Assembly (NCBI RefSeq): GCF_003570715.1
Contig: NZ_QXXQ01000012.1
Location: 1-64,000, forward strand
Direction: 5' to 3'
Length of the DNA: 64,000 nt
From: Gemmobacter lutimaris
GTDB taxonomy: Bacteria > Pseudomonadota > Alphaproteobacteria > Rhodobacterales > Rhodobacteraceae
Shown: piece by piece, positions 29,143 to 37,608 of the stretch
Layout: each line of letters opens with the position of its first letter
How positions within the stretch are numbered: position 1 is the first letter of the stretch
Position numbers and translations under genes: made by a program
The notes under the pieces: generated by a model
What the model saw: only the letters and a program-made list of their open reading frames with translations
What the model was told of the DNA's origin: nothing
Databases searched by the model: none

Positions 29143-29358
29143 ATGGCTTATGTAAACACCACCCGCGTCGCGCATATCAGCGTTGCCGACCGTATCATGG
29201 GTCTGGTGGACGGCATCCGCAAGATGCAGGCCCGCCGGGCGATCTACCGGCAGACCCTGCGTGAACTGAATGCGCTGAGCACCCGCGAACTGGCGGATCT
29301 GGGCATCCATCGCTCGATGATCACCCGTCTGGCGCAAGAAGCGGCCTACGGCAAATAA
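29143..29358 (+). CDS. DUF1127 small protein, CcaF1-like
   Basis: A 71-residue basic protein. The C-terminal half, LRELNALSTRELADLGIHRS then MITRLAQEAAYGK, is the DUF1127 (YjiS-like) domain, an arginine-rich helical RNA-binding module. The ATG at 29143 has GAGG about ten bases upstream; an earlier in-frame ATG at 29128 lacks a site. Twenty bases after its stop the CcsR-like hairpins start. From memory, in R. sphaeroides RSP_6037/CcaF1 heads the CcsR1-4 transcript and affects their maturation. Stress-dependent expression is inferred from the promoter. Confidence 0.9.
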   Translation: MAYVNTTRVAHISVADRIMGLVDGIRKMQARRAIYRQTLRELNALSTRELADLGIHRSMITRLAQEAAYGK

Positions 29359-29364
29359 GTATCT

Positions 29365-29440
29365 TTGCCGGGTTCCACCTCCTCCCGGAACCCGATGCAA
29401 AAGCGGCGACATCGCTCCTCCTCCCTAGATGTCGCCGCCC
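29365..29440 (+). ncRNA. CcsR-like sRNA, unit 1
   Basis: Two hairpins. Stem CGGGTTCC/GGAACCCG (29369-29394) is perfect. Stem GCGGCGACATC/GATGTCGCCGC (29403-29438) is a perfect 11-bp stem. Both loops carry CCTCCTCCC. It follows the DUF1127 stop directly, so release needs processing from the mRNA. Exact ends are estimated. Confidence 0.8.
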
Positions 29441-29465
29441 TTCTATAACGGAAACCCCGGTTTCC

Positions 29466-29545
29466 AGAGTTTGCGCGGCCCCTCCTCCTCCCTGGGCCTG
29501 TCGCAAAAGCGGCGATCCCCTCCTCCTCCCTGGGATTGCCGCAAG
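29466..29545 (+). ncRNA. CcsR-like sRNA, unit 2
   Basis: Hairpin TTTGCG-c-GGCCC with GGGCC-tgt-CGCAAA (29470-29507) has a small internal loop. Hairpin GCGGCGATCCC/GGGATTGCCGC (29509-29542) has one G-U pair. Both loops carry CCTCCTCCC, and the first has an extra CCT. A spacer hairpin GGAAACC/GGTTTCC separates it from unit 1. Confidence 0.78.
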
Positions 29546-29567
29546 CCATACGGGCCTTACCTGCCCG

Positions 29568-29650
29568 GAACGGTTCCCTGGCCCCTCCTCCTCCCTAGGC
29601 CGTGGGATCGGCGACAGCCCCCTCCTCCTCCCTGGGGTTGTCGCAATCCA
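29568..29650 (+). ncRNA. CcsR-like sRNA, unit 3
   Basis: The first hairpin is the weakest of the ten, with GGCC/GGCC closing the CCTCCTCCC loop and an imperfect outer stem (about 29572-29610). The second is GCGACAGCCCC/GGGGTTGTCGC (29611-29644) with one G-U pair. The spacer hairpin CGGGC/GCCCG precedes it. Confidence 0.72.
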
Positions 29651-29671
29651 TTCGGGTCGTATGACCCAACA

Positions 29672-29745
29672 GGTTCATGGCCCCTCCTCCTCCCTGGGCC
29701 ATGGAAAACGCGGCGCCCCCTCCTCCTCCCTGGGGTGTCGCACCG
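29672..29745 (+). ncRNA. CcsR-like sRNA, unit 4
   Basis: Hairpin CATGGCCC/GGGCCATG (29676-29703) extends by two more pairs. Hairpin GCGGCGCCCC/GGGGTGTCGC (29710-29741) has two G-U pairs. Both loops carry CCTCCTCCC. The spacer hairpin GGGTC/GACCC lies upstream, but no spacer hairpin separates it from unit 5. Confidence 0.75.
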
Positions 29746-29835
29746 AAACAGCCGCCCCTCCTCCTCCCTGGGCGGATGTTGAAAATGGACGGCGGCACCC
29801 CTCCTCCTCCCTGGGTGTCGCCGTTTCCATTTTGG
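29746..29835 (+). ncRNA. CcsR-like sRNA, unit 5
   Basis: Hairpin AACAGCCGCCC/GGGCGGATGTT (29748-29780) has one mismatch. The last hairpin is the longest: ACGGCGGCACCC/GGGTGTCGCCGT, extended by AAAATGG/CCATTTT (29782-29833). That strong stem probably protects or ends the transcript. Both loops carry CCTCCTCCC. Confidence 0.75.
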
Positions 29836-29909
29836 TGGGCCATCCCCCCCCTTGCATCACGCCACGCCCGCGCCCATGGTCCGGCAGATTGCCACCAGAG
29901 GATGCGCCC

Positions 29910-31055
29910 GTGCCGATTTCCGTCATTTCCGCTGCCCTTGTTGCCGCCCTGGTTGGCTATGGCTCCACCATCGCGCTGGTTCTGGCGGCGGCGGCGGCGC
30001 TGGGGGCTTCGCCCGCGCAGACCGCAAGCTGGGTGCTGGCAATCTGCATCGGAAAGGCCGTCGGCTCCGCATGGCTGAGCTGGTCAAACCGCATCCCGGT
30101 CGTGCTGGCCTGGTCCACCCCCGGCGCCGCGCTGATTGCCGCGACCGAGGGCATCGGTATGGCGCAGGCGGTGGGCGCCTTCGTGCTGGCGGGGTTGTTG
30201 GTGCTGGCGACAGGGCTGATTCAGCCCTTGGGCCGTCTGGCGCAACGTATACCCGATGGCATTGCCGGGGGGATGCTGGCCGGCGTTCTGCTGCCCTTTT
30301 GCATGAAGCTGCCTGCCGCGGCGCAGGCGGTGCCGGTTTTGGTGCTGCCGGTCATCGCCGCCTTCGCGCTGGTGCGGCTGCGCAATCCGGCCCTTGCGGT
30401 TCTGGTGGCGCTGGTGCTGGGCATCGGTGCGGCCTTCGCCAGCGGCATGGCCACCCTGCCCGCGCTGAGCCTGCCGCTGCCAAACCTGACCTTCATTGCG
30501 CCCGAATTCGACCCCGGCACGCTGATCGGCCTTGGCCTGCCGCTTTATCTGGTGACCATGGCCTCGCAGAATCTGCCGGGATTCGCCACGCTGCGGGCCG
30601 CCGGATACGAGCCGCCGGTGCGCGCCGGGCTGGTGACGACGGGCGGGATTTCCGCCGTGATCGGGCTGTTTGGCGCGCATACGATTTCCATGGCCGCGAT
30701 CACCGCCGCGATCTGTCTGGGCGACGACGTGCATCCCGACCGCAGCCGCCGCTGGATCGTCGGGCTGGTCTATGCCGGTTTCTGGGTGCTGCTGGGCTTG
30801 CTTACGCAACCGATTCTGGCGCTGCTGTCGGCGCTGCCGGTCGAGTTGATCACCGCTATCGTGGCGCTGGCGCTGCTGGGACCGTTCATGGGGGCGGCGA
30901 CCCATGCCTTCACGCCGCCGGAAACCCGCTTTGCGGCCGCGATCACGCTGGCGGTTACCGCCTCGGGTGCGGCGGTGCTGGGGATAGGCGCAGCCTTCTG
31001 GGGGCTGATGGCGGGGCTTGCCTTTCACGCGCTGGAACGGCTGAAACGGCGCTAG
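29910..31055 (+). CDS. Benzoate/H+ symporter family transporter (BenE-like)
   Basis: A 381-residue integral membrane protein with about eleven to twelve hydrophobic segments. The PxxAWSTPGAALIA and GAHTISMAAITAAICLG-type motifs are those of BenE proton symporters for aromatic acids. The actual substrate cannot be told from sequence. GTG at 29910 with AGAGGA upstream is chosen; longer upstream frames run into the sRNA hairpins and are not protein. It lies 76 bases after the last hairpin and may receive stress-driven readthrough. Confidence 0.85.
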   Translation: MPISVISAALVAALVGYGSTIALVLAAAAALGASPAQTASWVLAICIGKAVGSAWLSWSNRIPVVLAWSTPGAALIAATEGIGMAQAVGAFVLAGLLVLATGLIQPLGRLAQRIPDGIAGGMLAGVLLPFCMKLPAAAQAVPVLVLPVIAAFALVRLRNPALAVLVALVLGIGAAFASGMATLPALSLPLPNLTFIAPEFDPGTLIGLGLPLYLVTMASQNLPGFATLRAAGYEPPVRAGLVTTGGISAVIGLFGAHTISMAAITAAICLGDDVHPDRSRRWIVGLVYAGFWVLLGLLTQPILALLSALPVELITAIVALALLGPFMGAATHAFTPPETRFAAAITLAVTASGAAVLGIGAAFWGLMAGLAFHALERLKRR

Positions 31056-31117
31056 GGGGCGCTCGCGCCCCCTCGGCCTGCGGCCTCACCCCCTGAGGAT
31101 ATTTAGACCAAGATGAA
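31056..31117 (+). repeat. Palindromic intergenic repeat, CCAAGATGAA-tail type
   Basis: It begins at the benE stop: GGGGGCGCTCGCGCCCCC, then CGGCCTGCGGCC, then CCCTGAGGATATTT and the tail AGACCAAGATGAA. Same family and orientation rule as the copy after murD. It also lies between two convergent genes, benE and the helicase. Confidence 0.75.
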
Positions 31118-31122
31118 AAGCG

Positions 31123-33591
31123 TCAGAACGGCAGGTCGCCCGCCTCATGCGCGGGCGAGATGAAGCCCGCGACCACCTTCTTGGTGCCGGCCTTGTCAAA
31201 GGCAACCTCCAGCTTGTCGCCCTCGATGCCGATGACGCTGCCATAGCCGAATTTCTGATGGAACACGCGGTCTTGCAAGGCGTAGGCCGAGACCGCATGA
31301 AGGTCGATGGTCATGTTCCGGCTTTCGCGCGGCTGTGCGACGGGGCGCTGGCCGGCGCGATCTTGCAGACGTTTCCAGCCCGGCGAGTTGTAGACATCGG
31401 CCCGCGTCGCGCGCTCTTCGATCCGCGAGCCGCCGAAGGCGGGCGCCGCCGCGCCAAAGCCACCGCCGTAAAGGCCCGGCGGGGTCAGCACCTCGACATG
31501 GGCGCCGGGCAGTTCGTCGATGAAGCGCGAAGGCAACTGGCTTTGCCACTGACCATAGACCCTGCGATTGGCGGCAAAGCTGACGGTGCAGAGCCGTTCC
31601 GCGCGGGTAATCCCGACATAAGCCAGACGGCGCTCCTCCTCCAACCCCTTCTGGCCGCTTTCATCCATGCTGCGCTGACTGGGGAAAAGTCCGTCCTCCC
31701 ATCCCGGCAGATAGACCACCGGGAATTCCAGCCCCTTGGCGGCGTGCAGCGTCATGATGGTGACCTTTTCCGCCGCCTCTTCGGTTTCATTGTCCATGAT
31801 CAGCGCGACATGTTCCAGAAAGCCTTGCAGGCTGTCGAACTGTTCCAGCGCCTTCACCAGTTCCTTGAGGTTTTCCAGACGACCCGGCGCTTCGGGTGTC
31901 TTGTCGTTCTGCCACATCGAGACATAGCCGGATTCTTCAAGAATCACCTCGGCCAGCCGCACATGCACATGATCGCGCGCGGGCGCGGTTTCGGGCAGCA
32001 GGGGTTCGATCACCGCGTCGGCGATTTCGGGGCGGCTGTTCACCACGGTATCGTGCCAGCGGTCCACCCCATCGACGAAGGCACGCAACTGCCCGGCACC
32101 CTTGCCGCCGATCCCGCCGCGCGCCAGCAATTCGCGCGCGCCTTCCAGCAGGCTGACACCGTTTTCGCGGGCCGCGCGTTGGATTTCCTGTTGCGCCTTG
32201 TCACCGAGGCCGCGTTTGGGGGTGTTCACCACACGCTCGAACGCCAGATCGTCGTCGGGGCTGACGGCGAGGCGGAAGTAGGCCATGGCATCACGAATTT
32301 CGAGCCGTTCATAGAATCGCGGGCCGCCGATGACGCGATAGGGCAGCCCGATGGTGAGGAAACGGTCTTCGAAGGCGCGCATCTGGTGGCTGGCGCGCAC
32401 CAGGATCGCCTGATCGTTCAACCCGAAAGGCCCGAGCCCGCGCGAGCCGCGTTGCAGCGCCTCGATCTCGTCGCCGATCCAGCGTGCCTCTTCCTCGCCG
32501 TCCCAATGGCCGATCAGGCGCAGCTTCTCGCCCCCCTCGGCTTCGGTCCAGAGCGTCTTGCCAAGACGCCCGGCATTGGCGGCAATCACACCCGAGGCTG
32601 CGGCAAGGATATGTTCGGTAGAGCGGTAGTTCTGTTCCAGCCGGATCACCTGCGCGCCCGGAAAATCCTTTTCAAACCGCAGGATATTGCCCACCTCGGC
32701 ACCGCGCCAGCCGTAGATCGACTGGTCGTCGTCACCCACGCAACAGATGTTGCGATGGCCCTGCGCCAGCAAACGCAGCCACAAATACTGCGCGACGTTG
32801 GTATCCTGATATTCGTCGACAAGGATATAGCGGAACCAGCGCTGGTATTGTGTCAGGATGTCGGCATGGGCCTGAAAGATGGTGACGCAATGCAACAACA
32901 GATCGCCGAAATCGCAGGCGTTCAGACTGCGCAGGCGCGCCTGATACTGGTCATAAAGCTCGGTCCCGCGATTGTTGAACCCGGCGGCTTCGGACGAAGG
33001 CACCTTTTCCGGCGTCCAGGCGCGGTTTTTCCAGTGGTCGATCAGCCCGGCCAACTGCCGCGCGGGCCAGCGCTTTTCGTCCATATTGGCGGCAACGATC
33101 AGCTGTTTGAGCAGGCGAAGCTGGTCGTCGGTATCCAGAATGGTGAAGTTGGATTTCAGCCCCACAAGCTCGGCATGGCGGCGCAGGATCTTCACGCTGA
33201 CGGAATGGAAGGTGCCCATCCAGGGCATACCCTCGACCTGCCCCAGCATCCGGCCCACGCGCTCCTTCATCTCGCGCGCGGCCTTGTTGGTGAAGGTCAC
33301 CGCCAGAATCTCATTTGGCCGCGCCTTGCCGGTGGCCAGCAGATGCACGATGCGCGAGGTCAGCGCCTTGGTCTTGCCAGTGCCCGCCCCTGCCAGCATC
33401 AGGACCGGCCCGTCCAGCGCCAGCACGGCTGCCCGCTGTGCGGGATTCAGATCGTCCAGATAGGGCGCTGGCCGCGCCGCCATGGCACGCTGCGACAGGG
33501 GAATGGCGGCTTCGAAAGCCTCTGAATCATCATATCCGCTCATATCCGCAAGATAGACGCGCGGGTCGGCCTTGGGAAGCCTGTGTTCCAT
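31123..33591 (-). CDS. ATP-dependent DNA helicase of the UvrD/PcrA family
   Basis: An 822-residue superfamily 1A 3'-5' helicase for nucleotide excision and mismatch repair. Motif I is LMLAGAGTGKTKAL, motif Ia TFTNKAAREM, motif II ILVDEYQDTN, motif III DDDQSIYGWRGA, motif IV LEQNYRST and motif V/VI MTLHAAKGLEFP with YVGITRAE. The C-terminal Tudor-like tail that binds RNA polymerase is visible in HQKFGYGSVIGIEGDKLEVA. ATG 33591 is chosen over a TTG just upstream; an internal ATG (MSGYDD) is also possible. Either uvrD or pcrA would be a fair name. Confidence 0.95.
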   Translation of the reverse strand: MEHRLPKADPRVYLADMSGYDDSEAFEAAIPLSQRAMAARPAPYLDDLNPAQRAAVLALDGPVLMLAGAGTGKTKALTSRIVHLLATGKARPNEILAVTFTNKAAREMKERVGRMLGQVEGMPWMGTFHSVSVKILRRHAELVGLKSNFTILDTDDQLRLLKQLIVAANMDEKRWPARQLAGLIDHWKNRAWTPEKVPSSEAAGFNNRGTELYDQYQARLRSLNACDFGDLLLHCVTIFQAHADILTQYQRWFRYILVDEYQDTNVAQYLWLRLLAQGHRNICCVGDDDQSIYGWRGAEVGNILRFEKDFPGAQVIRLEQNYRSTEHILAAASGVIAANAGRLGKTLWTEAEGGEKLRLIGHWDGEEEARWIGDEIEALQRGSRGLGPFGLNDQAILVRASHQMRAFEDRFLTIGLPYRVIGGPRFYERLEIRDAMAYFRLAVSPDDDLAFERVVNTPKRGLGDKAQQEIQRAARENGVSLLEGARELLARGGIGGKGAGQLRAFVDGVDRWHDTVVNSRPEIADAVIEPLLPETAPARDHVHVRLAEVILEESGYVSMWQNDKTPEAPGRLENLKELVKALEQFDSLQGFLEHVALIMDNETEEAAEKVTIMTLHAAKGLEFPVVYLPGWEDGLFPSQRSMDESGQKGLEEERRLAYVGITRAERLCTVSFAANRRVYGQWQSQLPSRFIDELPGAHVEVLTPPGLYGGGFGAAAPAFGGSRIEERATRADVYNSPGWKRLQDRAGQRPVAQPRESRNMTIDLHAVSAYALQDRVFHQKFGYGSVIGIEGDKLEVAFDKAGTKKVVAGFISPAHEAGDLPF

Positions 33592-33638
33592 CAATGTTCC
33601 GCCAATTCTGCATATTCAAGAATCTTTGCGCCCGAAAG

Positions 33639-33682
33639 TTTGCAATTGCAAAGTGTCCCTGAATATTTCGCAAAACTTTGCA
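33639..33682. promoter_or_regulatory. Putative operator for a short-chain acyl-CoA-type regulator, upstream of pyc
   Basis: TTTGCAATTGCAAA (33639-33652) is a perfect 14-bp palindrome. TTTCGCAAAACTTTGCA follows at 33666-33682, directly before a -35-like TTGACG at 33683. TTTGCAAA half-sites are those of RamB/ScfR/PccR regulators, which control carbon-overflow genes. The regulator itself is not in the window. Confidence 0.5.
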
Positions 33683-33762
33683 TTGACGTCGGTTCCTGCC
33701 CTTGCGCTGCACCGCAGCACCCCTAAAGTGACCCAGCCGTGCAGAGCTTCGGGGAGGAACAG

Positions 33763-36700
33763 ATGACCGAATTTCGCAAGATCCTGATCGCCAACCGAGG
33801 CGAAATCGCGATTCGCGTGATGCGCGCCGCGAATGAAATGGGCAAGAAGACGGTCGCCGTCTATGCCGAAGAGGACAAGCTGTCTCTGCACCGCTTCAAG
33901 GCCGACGAGGCCTATCTGATCGGTCAGGGCATGTCGCCGGTGAGCGCTTACCTGAGCATCCCCGAGATCATCCGCGTAGCCAAGCTTGCGGGTGCCGATG
34001 CCATTCACCCCGGCTACGGGCTTCTGTCGGAAAACCCCGATTTCGTCGAGGCCTGCGAGGCGAACGGCATAACCTTCATCGGTCCGCGCGCCGAAACCAT
34101 GCGCGCCCTTGGCGACAAGGCCAGCGCCCGTCGCGTGGCCGTCGCCGCCGGTGTGCCGGTCATCCCCGCGACCGAGGTTCTGGGCAATGACTTCGACGCG
34201 ATCCGCAAGGAAGCGGCAGAGATCGGCTTTCCGCTGATGCTGAAAGCCTCCTGGGGTGGTGGCGGACGCGGCATGCGGCCGATCCTGAACGCCGAGGAAC
34301 TGGAAACCAAGGTGCTGGAAGGCCGCCGCGAGGCAGAAGCCGCCTTTGGCAATGGCGAGGGCTATCTGGAAAAGATGATCCAGCGCGCCCGTCATGTCGA
34401 GGTGCAGATCCTCGGCGACAAGCATGGCGAGATCTACCACCTTTATGAACGCGACTGCACCGTGCAGCGCCGCAACCAGAAGGTCGTCGAACGCGCCCCC
34501 GCCCCCTATCTGACGGATGAACAGCGCGCCGAGATCTGTGAGCTGGGCCGCAAGATCTGTGCCCATGTGAATTACGAATGCGCCGGCACCGTCGAATTCC
34601 TGATGGATATGGATGAGAGCAAGTTCTACTTCATCGAAGTGAACCCCCGCGTGCAGGTGGAACATACCGTCACCGAAGAGGTGACCGGCATTGACATCGT
34701 GCAGGCGCAGATCCTGATCGCCGAAGGCAAGACGCTGGCCGAAGCCACCGGGGTTGCCAGTCAGGATGGCGTGCGGCTGAACGGCCACGCCCTGCAATGC
34801 CGGGTGACCACCGAAGACCCGCAGAACAACTTCATCCCCGATTACGGCCGCATCACCGCGTACCGCAGCGCCACCGGCAACGGCATCCGTCTGGACGGCG
34901 GCACCGCCTATGCGGGTTCGGTCGTGACACGCTATTACGATTCGCTGCTGGTGAAGGTGACCGCCCATGCCCAGACGCCCGACAAGGCGATTCACCGGAT
35001 GGACCGCGCCCTGCGCGAATTCCGTATCCGGGGTGTCAGCACGAATATCGAATTCGTCATCAACCTGCTGAAACACCCGGTCTTCCTGAACGACACCTAT
35101 ACCACCAAGTTCATCGACACCACGCCCGAGCTGTTCCAGTTCCGCAAGCGCCGCGACCGCGCGACCAAGATCCTGACCTATATCGCCGACATCACGGTGA
35201 ACGGACATCCCGAAACGGCAGGCCGCCCGAAACCGCCGGCCGAGGTGAAAACGCCCAAGGCCCCCGCCCCGTGCGCCGAGCCTGCGATGGGCACCCGCAA
35301 CCTGCTGGAACAGAAGGGCCCGCAGGCCGTGGCGGACTGGATGCGCGCCCAGACCAAGGTGCTGATCACCGACACCACCATGCGCGACGGGCACCAGAGC
35401 CTTCTGGCCACCCGCATGCGCTCCATCGACATGATCCGCGTGGCACCCAGCTATGCCGCCAACCTGCCGCAGCTTTTCAGCGTGGAATGCTGGGGCGGGG
35501 CCACCTTCGACGTGGCTTACCGCTTCTTGCAGGAATGCCCGTGGCAGCGGTTGCGCGACCTGCGCGCCGCCATGCCGAACCTGATGACGCAAATGCTGCT
35601 GCGCGCCTCCAACGGCGTGGGCTACACCAACTATCCCGACAATGTCGTGCAGGCTTTCGTCAAACAGTCGGCCGAGACCGGGGTGGATGTGTTCCGCGTG
35701 TTCGACAGCCTGAACTGGGTCGAGAACATGCGCGTCGCCATGGATGCGGTGATCGAGGCGAACAAGGTCTGTGAAGGCACGATCTGCTATACCGGCGATC
35801 TGCTGGACCCGGCGCGCGCCAAATATGACCTGAAATACTATGTCGGCATGGCGAAGGAACTGAAGGCCGCAGGCGCGCATGTGCTGGGCCTGAAGGATAT
35901 GGCGGGTCTTTTGAAGCCCGCCGCCGCCCGCGTTCTGGTCAAGACGCTGAAGCAGGAGGTCGGCCTGCCGGTCCACTTCCACACCCACGACACCAGCGGC
36001 GCCGCGGCCGCGACCATCCTCGCCGCCTGCGATGCGGGTGTGGATGCGGTGGATGCGGCGATGGATGCCTTCTCGGGCGGCACCTCGCAGCCCTGCCTTG
36101 GCTCCATCGTCGAGGCGCTGCGCCATACCGAACGCGACACCGGGCTGGACATCGGCGCGATCCGCGACATCTCGAACTACTGGGAGCATGTGCGCGCCCA
36201 ATATGCCGCCTTTGAAAGCGGCCTCGCCGCGCCCGCATCCGAGGTCTATCTGCACGAAATGCCCGGCGGCCAGTTCACCAACCTCAAGGCGCAGGCCCGC
36301 AGTCTGGGGCTGGAGGAACGCTGGCCCGAGGTGGCGCAGGCCTATGCCGATGCCAACCAGATGTTCGGCGACATCGTGAAGGTCACGCCCTCGTCCAAGG
36401 TGGTGGGCGACATGGCGCTGATGATGGTGGCACAGGGCCTGTCGCGCAGTCAGGTCGAAGACCCTGCCGTTGATGTGGCTTTCCCCGATTCGGTCGTGGA
36501 CATGATGAAGGGCAATCTGGGTCAACCGCATGGCGGCTGGCCCGCGGGCATCCAGAAGAAGGTTCTGAAGGGCGAAAAGCCGCAGACCGCGCGCCCCGGC
36601 CTTGGCATGGCGCCCGTGGATCTGGAAGAGACGCGGGCCACACTTTCGGCCGAGCTGAACGGATTCACCGTCGATGACGAGGATCTGAACGGCTATCTGA

Positions 36701-37203
36701 TGTATCCGAAGGTCTTTCTGGATTACATGGGCCGCCACCGGCTTTACGGCCCGGTCCGCACCCTGCCGACCCAGACCTTCTTCTACGGCATGCAACCCGG
36801 AGACGAGATCACCGCCGAGATCGACCCCGGCAAGACGCTGGAAATCCGTCTGCAAGCCGTGGGCGAAACCGGCGAGGATGGCGAGGCGAAGGTGTTCTTC
36901 GAACTGAACGGCCAGCCCCGCGTGATCCGGGTGCCGAACCGCGCGGTGAAGGCCAAAACCGCCGCCAAACCCAAGGCCGACAGCGCCAACGCCAATCACA
37001 TCGGTGCGCCGATGCCCGGCTCCATCGCTTCGGTTGCAGTGACGGCGGGCCAGAAGGTGCGGGCGGGCGATCTGCTGCTGACCATCGAGGCGATGAAGAT
37101 GGAAACCGGCCTGCATGCCGACCGCGAGGCCACGGTGAAGGCGATCCACGTCACGCCCGGCAGCCAGATCGACGCCAAGGATCTGCTGATCGAACTAGAA
37201 TGA
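33763..37203 (+). CDS. pyc: Pyruvate carboxylase
   Basis: A 1146-residue single-chain biotin enzyme making oxaloacetate from pyruvate and bicarbonate to refill the TCA cycle. In order: biotin carboxylase (residues 1 to about 450, with KASWGGGGRGMR and FIEVNPRVQVEHTVTE), carboxyltransferase (about 530-830, with TTMRDGHQSLLATR and HFHTHDTSG), an allosteric/tetramer domain, and a biotin carrier domain with Lys1112 in EAMKMETGL. ATG 33763 has an AGGA site; an upstream in-frame ATG at 33739 has none. A terminator follows directly. Confidence 0.98.
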   Translation: MTEFRKILIANRGEIAIRVMRAANEMGKKTVAVYAEEDKLSLHRFKADEAYLIGQGMSPVSAYLSIPEIIRVAKLAGADAIHPGYGLLSENPDFVEACEANGITFIGPRAETMRALGDKASARRVAVAAGVPVIPATEVLGNDFDAIRKEAAEIGFPLMLKASWGGGGRGMRPILNAEELETKVLEGRREAEAAFGNGEGYLEKMIQRARHVEVQILGDKHGEIYHLYERDCTVQRRNQKVVERAPAPYLTDEQRAEICELGRKICAHVNYECAGTVEFLMDMDESKFYFIEVNPRVQVEHTVTEEVTGIDIVQAQILIAEGKTLAEATGVASQDGVRLNGHALQCRVTTEDPQNNFIPDYGRITAYRSATGNGIRLDGGTAYAGSVVTRYYDSLLVKVTAHAQTPDKAIHRMDRALREFRIRGVSTNIEFVINLLKHPVFLNDTYTTKFIDTTPELFQFRKRRDRATKILTYIADITVNGHPETAGRPKPPAEVKTPKAPAPCAEPAMGTRNLLEQKGPQAVADWMRAQTKVLITDTTMRDGHQSLLATRMRSIDMIRVAPSYAANLPQLFSVECWGGATFDVAYRFLQECPWQRLRDLRAAMPNLMTQMLLRASNGVGYTNYPDNVVQAFVKQSAETGVDVFRVFDSLNWVENMRVAMDAVIEANKVCEGTICYTGDLLDPARAKYDLKYYVGMAKELKAAGAHVLGLKDMAGLLKPAAARVLVKTLKQEVGLPVHFHTHDTSGAAAATILAACDAGVDAVDAAMDAFSGGTSQPCLGSIVEALRHTERDTGLDIGAIRDISNYWEHVRAQYAAFESGLAAPASEVYLHEMPGGQFTNLKAQARSLGLEERWPEVAQAYADANQMFGDIVKVTPSSKVVGDMALMMVAQGLSRSQVEDPAVDVAFPDSVVDMMKGNLGQPHGGWPAGIQKKVLKGEKPQTARPGLGMAPVDLEETRATLSAELNGFTVDDEDLNGYLMYPKVFLDYMGRHRLYGPVRTLPTQTFFYGMQPGDEITAEIDPGKTLEIRLQAVGETGEDGEAKVFFELNGQPRVIRVPNRAVKAKTAAKPKADSANANHIGAPMPGSIASVAVTAGQKVRAGDLLLTIEAMKMETGLHADREATVKAIHVTPGSQIDAKDLLIELE

Positions 37204-37204
37204 C

Positions 37205-37229
37205 AAAGGGGGCCGAAAGGCCCCCTTTT
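37205..37229 (+). terminator. Intrinsic terminator after pyc
   Basis: GGGGGCC-GAAA-GGCCCCC at 37208-37225 followed by TTTT, starting five bases after the pyc stop codon. The A run on the other side also lets it serve the converging csbD gene. Confidence 0.93.
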
Positions 37230-37266
37230 CCGTTCCGGCCGTGATGCAGCCAGATCAGGCCCGGTC

Positions 37267-37467
37267 TCAGGCCCTGTCATCGAAGAAGCGGTTCACTTCC
37301 TTCTCGGCCTCTTCCTTCGACCGGCCATAGCGTTCCTGCACAAGCCCGGCCAGCTTGTCCTTGTGGCCTTCGATCCGGTCCAGCTCGTCATCGGTGAGCT
37401 TGCCCCACATGATCTTGGCCTCGCCCTTCAGCTGCTTCCACTTGCCGGCAATCTGGTCGCTGTTCAT
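37267..37467 (-). CDS. CsbD family stress protein
   Basis: A 66-residue hydrophilic protein, MNSDQIAGKWKQLKGEAKIM through NRFFDDRA. It matches the CsbD domain (N...GKWKQLKGEAK..WGKLTDDELD...G). In other bacteria these are general-stress proteins of unknown biochemical role. ATG 37467 has AAGGAA upstream. It is a single gene, convergent with pyc. Confidence 0.93.
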   Translation of the reverse strand: MNSDQIAGKWKQLKGEAKIMWGKLTDDELDRIEGHKDKLAGLVQERYGRSKEEAEKEVNRFFDDRA

Positions 37468-37608
37468 GGTGCATTCCTTTCGGGTTTCGCGCGGCGGCAT
37501 CCATCGTCGCCGCTGTGCCAGAACAACCCCCGCCCCCCGCGTCCGGTTCCCGCGAACCGCCACCTTGCTGCCCGCGCAGAAAATTTTCTGCCCCCCGCGT
37601 TTTTCCCC

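Larger units (their letters stand above)
29365..29835 (+). repeat. Array of ten CCTCCTCCC-loop hairpins (CcsR/cuckoo RNA locus)
   Basis: CCTCCTCCC starts at 29378, 29417, 29484, 29522, 29587, 29624, 29686, 29722, 29760 and 29803. Each copy sits in the loop of a hairpin whose stem sequence differs from its neighbours, so loops are conserved and stems only by pairing. Gaps alternate 39, 67, 38, 65, 37, 62, 36, then 38 and 43, giving five pairs. Small spacer hairpins lie between pairs 1-2 (29450-29465), 2-3 (29551-29567) and 3-4 (29654-29667). The loop sequence is complementary to Shine-Dalgarno sites. Confidence 0.9.

Noticed and set aside
29365-29835. CRISPR-like array
   Set aside because: The repeated unit is only 9 bases in a loop, stems vary but keep pairing, spacing is irregular, and no cas gene is near.
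29365-29860. Long reading frames on both strands with repeated PSSSLG or REEEG peptides
   Set aside because: These come from translating the CCTCCTCCC loops. Pairing of the flanks and the known RNA family explain the pattern better than repeat proteins.
31147-33525. 792-codon open frame opposite the helicase gene
   Set aside because: The helicase motifs on the minus strand are complete; the antisense frame has no recognisable domain.
33616-37149. 1177-codon open frame opposite pyc
   Set aside because: The plus strand encodes a complete pyruvate carboxylase with all motifs; the antisense frame is a by-product of high GC codon use.
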